DNA of 64,000 nucleotides from Clostridia bacterium. Its GTDB lineage: Bacteria; Bacillota; Clostridia; Christensenellales; Aristaeellaceae. Shown here one piece after another: positions 25,501 to 32,700 of this stretch (its first letter is position 1; every line of letters starts with the position of its first letter). The stretch lies in NCBI GenBank assembly GCA_017543905.1, contig JAFYFC010000005.1:1-64000 (forward strand), written 5' to 3'. The notes under the pieces were generated by a model that made no database searches, had not been told where the DNA came from, and worked only from the letters and a program-made list of their open reading frames with translations. Made by a program: the position numbers and the translations under genes.

Positions 25501-28500
25501 GTGCCCTATACGCACTGGTACATCAGTTGGGGCTGGGGCGACGTACTCGAATTCGACATAAGCGCGGGCAAAGACGTGGGCGCCTACACCTGCTCGATCG
25601 ATGGAGTGACCGCGCAGGGTTCCGCCAAAATCGGGAACTATGAGATCTCTTATGTCGGCAATCCCAGCACCTTCACAATATGCGCGCTGAACGTCTATTT
25701 CTACTTAGGCGGCAGCAGCCAGGACCGCGCTTACAGCGAGGAAGCGACAATGCTCTCTCCGCGCGGCTATTACCAGAACGGCCCCTACGGAAACTCCTAC
25801 TTCGAGCCCGATGCGATTACCGGAGAAGTCGGCAATATGCAGGCGCATTTCACACTGTTCACGGGAGACGAGATCGTGCTCAGCATCAGCGGCTGGGACG
25901 AGGGAGATGTCGGCACGCATACCATAGAGGCGACGCCCGCCGTCGTGAAAGGTAACGCTTCCAACTACAGCACCGGCCTCTACCAAAAAACATACAAGGT
26001 CATTGCCGCTCCGCTGACCGTGACCACCAGCACGGAAAGCAAGGTCTACGACGGCACGCCCCTGACCGGAAAAGCGACGCTCACCGGCCTTGCGGATTGG
26101 GATAAGGATAAAGTCACCGCGACCGCAAGCAGCCTGACCGACGCCGGCAGCGTGTCAAACACCTGCACGATCGACTGGGGCGAAGTGAACCCGGCCAACT
26201 ACACGATCACCGAGGAAATCGGCAAACTGACCGTAACGCCGCTTGAAGTCAGCGTCGATCTGGGCGGCGGGGAATACGTTTACGGCGATACGTACGACGC
26301 GCCGCGTCTCACGTACAAAAACGGCGAACACGAAGAAGAAAACGCGACGGGCGAGTGTGTATCAGACGGAAAAACAGAGTCTGTATGGAAGCTTGCGCTC
26401 GATACGGGCGACACGCTCAGCCTTATAATCGAAAAAACGGAAGCGTCTCTGACCGGCGCCTGCGAGATAGGCGAGCCGGACGGCGAAGACCGCGCGAGCT
26501 GTTATACCGTCAGCTTCACGAATGGCGATCTGACGCTTGCGCCTCTGCAGATACAGGTAGACCTGTGCGGCAGAGACAGGGTCTTCGGCGAATACGAAAG
26601 CGGCGCTTACTACGACGGATACTTCAGCGATTTCCCGCTTACGTACATGAACGGTCAGTGCAAGGGCGAAAATGTGGAGCAGACGGGCTACGCATCCGGT
26701 ATGGGTACGTCTAAAGTTTCTTACTCAGCCTTTACGGGAGAAGAGTTCGAGCTTAGTATCACGAATTACTGCGAGAAGAACGCGGGCACGTATACCGTGG
26801 GCAGGACGCTTACGATGACTGAGGGCGACGACCATCTGCTCGATTTCAGCTACATAAACGGCAGCTATACGGTTTCAAAGCGCCCAGTCACCGTTGCGAC
26901 CAGCACGGAAAACAAGGTCTTCGACGGCACGCCGCTCACAGGCACGGCGACGATTAAAAATGTCGTTACCTATAAGGGTGAGCCGGACAGCCGCGTGACC
27001 GTCACCGCCACAGGTACGCTTACCGACGCAGGCGCGGCGGACAACACCTGTACGATCGACTGGGGCGGAGCCGATCCGGCCAATTTCGACGTCACACAGG
27101 AGCTCGGCACGCTGAGCGTAGAGCCTTTGGAAATCGTTATACGGCTCTACGACAAGACTATGGAGTATTTCGGCAAGCCCATCGTATCCGCCTATTGGGA
27201 TGGCTATGGCAACGGAACCAGGGCAGGCGACACACTGGATTGGACGGGTGAGTACACTGCAGAAGCAGACGGCTCACAAAAACTGATATTTACTCTGTGT
27301 TCGGGAGATACGCTGACTGCCGTCATACCCGGCTTCGGTCCCGACGTCGGAAGCTACAGCCTTATGCCGAGCTGGACTATCAGCGGAAACGCGGCGAACT
27401 ACACCGTTTCTGTTTCCGGCTGCACGGGCACGATAACTCCCGCGCCGCTGACCGTAAGTACCCAGTCCGCAGACAAGGTCTACGACGGCACGCCGCTTAC
27501 CGCGCCGGGGACGATAAGCGGCCTTATAGACGCTGACGCAGGCAAGGTCAGCGTGATCACTGCCGGCATAACCGACGCGGGCACCGCAGACAACACGTAC
27601 ACCATCGACTGGGGCACGGTAAACCCGGATAACTACACGGTAACAAGCGGGACCCTCGGCACACTGACGGTAGAGAAGCTGATTTTGAACTTCTCTGTGT
27701 CAGACGTGACGCATACCTATACTACTTCGTTGCCCACAGTGCCGTTCCCGACCGTTTCCCTGACATACGGAAACGGCGGGCATGCGGGGGAGACTGTTTC
27801 ATATACCTCCCGCCAGTACAACGGCTACTTGGAAACCGGCGTCGTGACCGCGGAGCCCTTCTTCTATACCCTGTTCACGGGCGACCGCGTCTGCCAGTAC
27901 GTTTCCGGCATGAAACAGGATGTCGGCACGTACACGATCACGGCGCCGTGCTGCGGCGTGGCAGATGACGACACGAACATGTCGAACTTCTCTGCAAGCT
28001 GCAACACCGCCGCCTGGACAGTGACCCCGCGCGGCCTGACGGTCACTACGTCTTCGGCCTCCAAGCCCTACGACGGAACGCCGCTCACAAGCGGCAGCGT
28101 CACCGTGTCCGGCCTGACCGATCTCGACGCGGCCAAAATCACCGTGACTGCCACGGGCACGATCACCGATTTCGGTACGGCGGTCAACACGTACGCTATC
28201 GACTGGGGCGGGGTAAACCCTGACAACTATACCGTTACCGAAAACCTCGGCACGCTTAAGATCGAAAAAACCGATATGCCGATAACGCTCACCTCGGCAG
28301 ACGCAGAGGGCGTGTATACGCCCTGGGGGCTGTCGAACAGCAATTATACGGTAGAGGGTCTGCCCGCGGGCTTCACGCTGACAGCTGAGATCACAGGCTT
28401 GCAGACGGTGGGCGGCTCGTCGTCTAACACTATCGCGTCCTGGACGATCACGAACGCAAACGGCGAGGACGTGACCGAGTACTTTACCGGCGTGACGCCC

Positions 28501-29631
28501 GTGGAGGGCACGCTGACCCTGACCAAAGCCAAAATCGATATCTGGTCTGTGAACGAGACCTTCATCTACGGCAGCGGCTGGCACAGCAGCCATATCTATT
28601 ATTCGGGCGCCTACAGCGCGGACAATCCCTCGGGTCAGATTTCGTCTTATAACCCCGCCACGGTTAAGGACGCGGGTACCTACGAGGCGACCTTCACGGT
28701 AGGCGAGATACGCTCGGACCTGCAGGACAGATACGAGCTGGGCACGATCACCTTCGGCACGATCAAGATAGAGCCGCTTAAGCTTACCGTCAATCTCGAC
28801 GGCCGGACGCTGACCTACAACGGAGATTTCGTTTCGCTGCCTGTACCGAGCCTGACTATAGAGAACGGCGACCATGCCGGCGAGACGCTCGCGCCTTCGT
28901 CGACGGACGGCGACGCGTTTAACCTCGAAGCGAAATTCGACCTGTTCACGGGCGATACCGTTACTGTCACGATACTGAACTTCGACGTAATATACGCTGG
29001 TACCTACGATATCACGTACACATGTGACGCAGGTACGAACTTCAGCGTGGAATTCACAGGCAAAACCGTTACCGTGAAGCCCACCGCGCTGACGATCTCC
29101 ACCGATAACGAAACCAAGGTATACGACGGCGGGATGCTGCCCTCTACCACGAAGCCGCCGGTCCTCACGGGCTCCTGCGACGACGTCATATACACAGAAA
29201 GCACCGCCGAATGGTTCTCGGACGTGGGCACGCGTGAAAATAGCGGCAAGATCGTCTGGAACGGAGCGGACGAGAACAATTACACCGTGACGGAGGACTT
29301 CGGCACGCTGACTATCGAGGAATTGCAGCTTGAAATCGACCTGCACGGCCAGACGGTCGAATCCGACTGGACGTTTGATCTGGAAAACCCGACCATGAAA
29401 TATCTTAACGGTGCGCACCCGGGCGAGAGCGTGCCCGGCACGCAGACAGACCCCACGTCGGACGGCGACGTGACCTTTACGCTTTTTACAGGCGAGACAA
29501 TTCGCGTCGTCGTCGCCAGACCTCCGGAGGAGCCGGGCACGTACACGCTGAGCGCAACTGTCACCTGCAGCGGCAGAAAAGAAAACTTCCTATTCTCCTA
29601 TACAGGAGCTCAATTCGTGATAAACCCGTAA
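22558..29631 (+). CDS. Giant secreted FecR-domain protein with MBG/YDG repeats
   Basis: A 2357-residue exported protein. The signal peptide ends 'LFILCSAAFA-ES'. Residues about 35-215 are a FecR domain ('RLIRYDGDVTIEDAGGKP', 'LTLTEGVLFLDVSEKL', 'IKTSTMTVGIRGTIVVV'). The remainder is a tandem of MBG/YDG-type beta domains: about ten 'KVYDGTPLT'-like motifs near residues 271, 357, 609, 693, 873, 1161, 1456, 1640, 1835 and 2187. Most are followed by a TDAG...NTY.IDWG core, and they alternate with a second domain type marked by 'NGxHAGE' and 'LFTGD'. There is no LPxTG motif, C-terminal membrane span or obvious wall-binding domain, so anchoring is unclear. The CHASE2-phosphatase gene follows by 52 bases, very likely on the same transcript. 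Confidence 0.88.
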   Translation: MNKKQISRLIIVLTMVLFILCSAAFAESYTASSMRLIRYDGDVTIEDAGGKPRFVIENVRFASGEAMITGESAYASVGLDSTKIVTLDENSRVEFINTGDHMELTLTEGVLFLDVSEKLDENESLDIKTSTMTVGIRGTIVVVANLPAGDKRLAALGISAEKSAVSADGAMVSVLGVLEGTARITHAGDEGKAAYVSAGQIAVVSGEMPKEVEASEMTYDNLSPFVMRQILEEEVTQRVIEACPGLFDDYPYTADADWEYTGKVMIIAQSASKLYDGNPLTRAGDILVYGLPEEFGISAYAGGAQTDAGESENPIAAYTITNMLGEDISDHFPEIETVSGRLVVDPAPMTVWTGSAVKAYDGTPLTNEEAGFDLISGNRKDELWRNTSLVLSEAEGETLYGISGAVLVHGTNPLTGETKEIMLNAGQKLTVRLSDEERGDSIEFLIENVSAEEIPEEVLRLYADNPELLAQACEDAGWDIEEVNALIAALPERNEQTTQKDGLTISVSTAGGLRRELTNARINIDTDITDYSGRALSGEEAHFAEVRIDDSVTVTATGSQTEVGESENTYEIDWGTEDLNNFIITEELGTLRVVQPLDGVTITANSASKVYDGKALYANSATVTGLPDGYSIETEVRGYLTDAGSAGTAVTSYKVFDPDGEDVTELYPDLKTKMGSLTIEPAPLTITTGSAEKIYDGQPLTAEDVSISGLIADETATVTAAGALTDAGSTENTYEISWGSAKAGNYTITEELGTLTVEPLSLNIDMGAASAEYSGGLYVPAATVGYNNGEHAGETVSGTRLRAMEIVYRYDLFTGDSLELTISGSGSDAGEYTLKTGVSLSGNAGNFTLPEATEYTVEIQPAPLTIATGSAEKVYDGTALSCGEVTVTGLMDGDSITVTAVGEQTDAGESDNTYEIDWGDVNSANYTVIEEMGVLSVTPLPVTITMWNETYPYQGGYASKRPAISSENTDFELSSDEMQQDVPYTHWYISWGWGDVLEFDISAGKDVGAYTCSIDGVTAQGSAKIGNYEISYVGNPSTFTICALNVYFYLGGSSQDRAYSEEATMLSPRGYYQNGPYGNSYFEPDAITGEVGNMQAHFTLFTGDEIVLSISGWDEGDVGTHTIEATPAVVKGNASNYSTGLYQKTYKVIAAPLTVTTSTESKVYDGTPLTGKATLTGLADWDKDKVTATASSLTDAGSVSNTCTIDWGEVNPANYTITEEIGKLTVTPLEVSVDLGGGEYVYGDTYDAPRLTYKNGEHEEENATGECVSDGKTESVWKLALDTGDTLSLIIEKTEASLTGACEIGEPDGEDRASCYTVSFTNGDLTLAPLQIQVDLCGRDRVFGEYESGAYYDGYFSDFPLTYMNGQCKGENVEQTGYASGMGTSKVSYSAFTGEEFELSITNYCEKNAGTYTVGRTLTMTEGDDHLLDFSYINGSYTVSKRPVTVATSTENKVFDGTPLTGTATIKNVVTYKGEPDSRVTVTATGTLTDAGAADNTCTIDWGGADPANFDVTQELGTLSVEPLEIVIRLYDKTMEYFGKPIVSAYWDGYGNGTRAGDTLDWTGEYTAEADGSQKLIFTLCSGDTLTAVIPGFGPDVGSYSLMPSWTISGNAANYTVSVSGCTGTITPAPLTVSTQSADKVYDGTPLTAPGTISGLIDADAGKVSVITAGITDAGTADNTYTIDWGTVNPDNYTVTSGTLGTLTVEKLILNFSVSDVTHTYTTSLPTVPFPTVSLTYGNGGHAGETVSYTSRQYNGYLETGVVTAEPFFYTLFTGDRVCQYVSGMKQDVGTYTITAPCCGVADDDTNMSNFSASCNTAAWTVTPRGLTVTTSSASKPYDGTPLTSGSVTVSGLTDLDAAKITVTATGTITDFGTAVNTYAIDWGGVNPDNYTVTENLGTLKIEKTDMPITLTSADAEGVYTPWGLSNSNYTVEGLPAGFTLTAEITGLQTVGGSSSNTIASWTITNANGEDVTEYFTGVTPVEGTLTLTKAKIDIWSVNETFIYGSGWHSSHIYYSGAYSADNPSGQISSYNPATVKDAGTYEATFTVGEIRSDLQDRYELGTITFGTIKIEPLKLTVNLDGRTLTYNGDFVSLPVPSLTIENGDHAGETLAPSSTDGDAFNLEAKFDLFTGDTVTVTILNFDVIYAGTYDITYTCDAGTNFSVEFTGKTVTVKPTALTISTDNETKVYDGGMLPSTTKPPVLTGSCDDVIYTESTAEWFSDVGTRENSGKIVWNGADENNYTVTEDFGTLTIEELQLEIDLHGQTVESDWTFDLENPTMKYLNGAHPGESVPGTQTDPTSDGDVTFTLFTGETIRVVVARPPEEPGTYTLSATVTCSGRKENFLFSYTGAQFVINP

Positions 29632-29683
29632 ACGCCGTCGTGAGCGGCTTTATGCAGCGACCCTGACTCGGAGGAAAAACAGC

Positions 29684-31717
29684 ATGAAGAACGTCCGGAA
29701 GCTGCTGGACAAGCTTTTCGCACCGATAAGCATCGGTGCGAAAAAGGTATGGAAGCGTCTGAGCCCACTGCTCAGGCCCGTGGCTGCCTTTGCGAAAAAA
29801 AGATGGAAGCCTCTTATCGCGCTCCTGTCCGCCCTGATCGTTACGGCGCTTGCGTATTCGAACGTGCTGCTGCGCGTGGACCGCTGGACGCAGGATCGTA
29901 TGTTTCAAAGACCGCGCGCCTTAAACACGGATATCGTGGTCATAGGCATCGACTCGGAGACGCAGGAGAAGTTAGGCAATTATTCCATAGCGTACAGGTC
30001 GTATATTGCAGACGCGCTTACGCGAATGTACGCAGACGGGGACCCGTCAAAGCAGCCCGCTGCAGTCGCACTCGATTTTCTCTACATTGGCGAGAGCGAG
30101 GACACGTATGCCGATCTCGATCTGTTCATGGCGGCGTACAGTCTTAAAAACGTAATAACGGCTACGGAGGCGACCTTCCAGAAGGTCCCGCGCTTCGAGA
30201 ACAGGCGGGCGGTCTCGTACGAATATGAGGTCACCAAATACGAGGAGCCGTACGAGCGTCTCAAATCCGTGACCGCGCAGGGCGTGATCAATATAATGCC
30301 CGACATGGACAGCGTGATGCGTCATGCGATACTCTACGTGGACATAGACGAAAACACCCGTGTATACTCTATGGACTATATCGCGGCGAGCAAATACGCT
30401 GAAGCCCACGGCATGACGCTCAAGGAGCCCTCGGTCATCGGGAAAAACAATTTTTTCTATATCGCGTATTCCGCAGAGCCCAGCGCTTTCAAGCCCGCCG
30501 GATATTTCGACTTCAATCTTGCCGACGTAATCGAGGGCAAGGTTCCTGCCGATTACTGGGCGGGCAAGCTCGTGCTGATCGGTATGCACGCTGACAATCA
30601 GGACGCTTTCGAAACTCCGATCAGCGCGGAAAACATGTACGGCGTCGAGATTCACGCCAACGTGATCCAAGCGATTTTGGAGGGCAATTACAAAACCGAC
30701 GCGCCTGAGTGGGCGCAGCTTATCGTACTGTTTGCATTAAGCTTTGCGGCAATGCTGCTGTTTTTGAATATGCGGCTGCCTTGGGGCGCGGCGCTCTGCT
30801 TAGGTCTCGTGCTGCTGAGCGTCGGCGGCACTATGCTAATGTATAAATACGGCGTCGTAGCGCATCCGCTCTGGCTCGCGGTCGCCGCGGTGCTCATGTA
30901 TATCGCCGCGCTGGCGCTTAAATACTTCCTCACGGCGCGCGAACGCCGCGCACTCGCGCTCGAAAAAGAACGCATCGCGACCGAGCTTGCCCTCGCTGCC
31001 CGCATACAGGCTAATTATCTTCCGAAGCAGTATCCTGAGCGCAGGGAGCTTGAGCTCGCCGCGTCAATGACCCCGGCGAAGGAGGTCGGCGGCGACTTAT
31101 ACGACTTCTTCCTGATAGACGAGGATCATCTCTGTCTGGTCATAGGAGACGTTTCCGGCAAGGGCGTGCCGGCCTCGCTGTTTATGATGCTCTCAAGCTC
31201 GCTAATCCACCACGTGGCGATGCGCGACACCTCGCCTGCGAATATACTGCACGAGGTCAACGCCGAGATCTGCAGCCGCAATCCGGAGGAGATGTTCGTA
31301 ACCGTGTGGCTGGGCATACTGGAAATTTCCACTGGCAAGCTGACGGCCGCCAACGCCGGACACGAATACCCGGCGCTCAAGCGTTCCGGCGCAAGCTTCG
31401 ATATACTCAAGGACAAGCACGGCTTCGTAGTGGGCGGCATGAACGGCGTACGCTACAGGAATTACGAAATGCAGCTGCTGCCCGGCGAAAAGCTGTTCGT
31501 ATATACGGACGGCGTTCCCGAGGCCAACGACGCCGCGGGCGAGATGTTCGGCGAGGGGCGCATGGTCGCCGCGCTCAGAGAGTGCGAGGACGGTACGCCG
31601 TCTCAGATACTGAGCGAGGTGCAGCGCGCGGTAAACGCGTTCGCAGGCGACGCGCCGCAGTTCGACGATCTGACCATGCTCTGTCTGCAGTATAACGGCG
31701 CGGATGCGGCGGATTGA
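29684..31717 (+). CDS. CHASE2-domain SpoIIE/RsbU-type protein phosphatase
   Basis: A 677-residue membrane receptor. One span at about 43-63 is followed by an extracytoplasmic CHASE2 domain (about 65-345; 'DIVVIGIDSETQEKLGNY', 'LVLIGMHADNQDAFETPI'), three spans at about 350-430, and a cytoplasmic PP2C-type phosphatase of the SpoIIE class. Metal-binding motifs are intact: 'EVGGDLYDFF', 'IGDVSGKGVPASLF', 'VYTDGVPEANDAAG', 'FDDLTMLCL'. Such phosphatases activate STAS anti-anti-sigma factors. No STAS or anti-sigma gene is in this block. CHASE2 is a sensor domain, so the giant FecR protein upstream is a candidate ligand or partner. GGAGG precedes the ATG. Confidence 0.9.
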   Translation: MKNVRKLLDKLFAPISIGAKKVWKRLSPLLRPVAAFAKKRWKPLIALLSALIVTALAYSNVLLRVDRWTQDRMFQRPRALNTDIVVIGIDSETQEKLGNYSIAYRSYIADALTRMYADGDPSKQPAAVALDFLYIGESEDTYADLDLFMAAYSLKNVITATEATFQKVPRFENRRAVSYEYEVTKYEEPYERLKSVTAQGVINIMPDMDSVMRHAILYVDIDENTRVYSMDYIAASKYAEAHGMTLKEPSVIGKNNFFYIAYSAEPSAFKPAGYFDFNLADVIEGKVPADYWAGKLVLIGMHADNQDAFETPISAENMYGVEIHANVIQAILEGNYKTDAPEWAQLIVLFALSFAAMLLFLNMRLPWGAALCLGLVLLSVGGTMLMYKYGVVAHPLWLAVAAVLMYIAALALKYFLTARERRALALEKERIATELALAARIQANYLPKQYPERRELELAASMTPAKEVGGDLYDFFLIDEDHLCLVIGDVSGKGVPASLFMMLSSSLIHHVAMRDTSPANILHEVNAEICSRNPEEMFVTVWLGILEISTGKLTAANAGHEYPALKRSGASFDILKDKHGFVVGGMNGVRYRNYEMQLLPGEKLFVYTDGVPEANDAAGEMFGEGRMVAALRECEDGTPSQILSEVQRAVNAFAGDAPQFDDLTMLCLQYNGADAAD

Positions 31718-31750
31718 CGCGCGCCTTCCTTGCCGCCGTAAATAACGAAA

Positions 31751-31816
31751 GGATTCTTCGCTCCCGAACTGCCGGGCCTTTATGCGGCGGGACGGGCATA
31801 CGCGAAGAATCTTTTT
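31751..31816 (+). terminator. Terminator after the CHASE2-phosphatase gene
   Basis: GATTCTTCGC and GCGAAGAATC form a 10-base-pair stem around a partly self-paired loop, followed by TTTTT. Confidence 0.8.
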
Positions 31817-31898
31817 CTGCCATAAAGCAGCCTGAGAAGCGATATGGGAACCTCAGTGCGTGCGAAGGCGTCAGAATACGGTGAAGGGGGTACGAAGG

Positions 31899-32339
31899 AT
31901 GAAAAGGATTTTATGCGCTGCGCTTATGCTGCTTTCCGTGCTGGTTATTGCGTGCACGGCTGAAAACGGGTACGATTTCATAAGCGTTTCAGGGCTTAAC
32001 GGCATGTTCGAAAGGATAGACGACGGGGAATATGTGACAAGCTTCGCGTATTGCGACAATGCATACGAGGGGCCGAACAGGGCTTTCGTCACGTGCGATG
32101 AAGACGAGATACGCCTTGTGCTCGAGGCGCTCAGAAACGTCAGGATAGACTGTAAGACCGACCTGTTCGTTACCGATCTGTATCCTCTGATGACGTTTGA
32201 GCTGAGCGGCGGCACAAGCTGGACGCTGCGCTTCGATTATAATATGCTCGAAACCGACGAAGGCATGTACCTGCTCGAAAACGACGAAGCGCTCTGGAAC
32301 GCGATCGGAACGATAGCCGAAATGCACGACGCTTCGTAA
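31899..32339 (+). CDS. Small lipoprotein of unknown function
   Basis: A 146-residue predicted lipoprotein. The signal peptide ends 'LSVLVIAC' with the lipidated Cys at 19. The mature part is acidic with beta character ('LMTFELSGGTSWTLRFDYNM'), loosely like small secreted inhibitory or sensor domains. No family is recognised. The ATG is chosen for the GGGGG run upstream. It lies alone between two terminators, after the FecR/CHASE2 pair. Confidence 0.7.
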   Translation: MKRILCAALMLLSVLVIACTAENGYDFISVSGLNGMFERIDDGEYVTSFAYCDNAYEGPNRAFVTCDEDEIRLVLEALRNVRIDCKTDLFVTDLYPLMTFELSGGTSWTLRFDYNMLETDEGMYLLENDEALWNAIGTIAEMHDAS

Positions 32340-32700
32340 ATCCGCTGAACACCCGGCAGTTTTCCGATGCTGACTGCGCTCAGTGTTTATAACTATAACC
32401 GTATAATAATCCACCGAATGTGGACAAATATTCGAAAATTGTGGAAAAACATACCGAAGTCGGTTAACCGGAAGTTAATTCCGTCTGCCTGCGCCGCATG
32501 TCGGCGCGCAGGCAGAAAACACTTCGGCATATACCGCGTTCGGACGAATGCGTCTGTATGAATCCGTTTATCTGCCGCAAAAGCCGCGCACGATCAGTAA
32601 AATCGGCGCGGCTTTGCTTCATATATAAATAATTTGCGTTTTCGATATTTTTGTTGTATAATAATATCGATTTTGTATGTTCACATGCGCGGAGGAACGA
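32340..32700. promoter_or_regulatory. Intergenic region with a terminator and the polA promoter
   Basis: No gene is visible. TTAACC at 32464 and TTAATT at 32475 repeat with an 11-base period. A terminator hairpin (AAAGCCGCGC / GCGCGGCTTT, 32580-32615) follows. The polA promoter is TTGCGT (32634-32639), a 17-base spacer and TATAAT (32657-32662). Confidence 0.7.

Noticed and set aside
23370..29130. Repeated KVYDGTPLT coding segments considered as a tandem DNA repeat or CRISPR-like array
   Set aside because: Spacing is irregular (about 250 to over 1000 bases) and the DNA differs between copies; they are protein-domain repeats.
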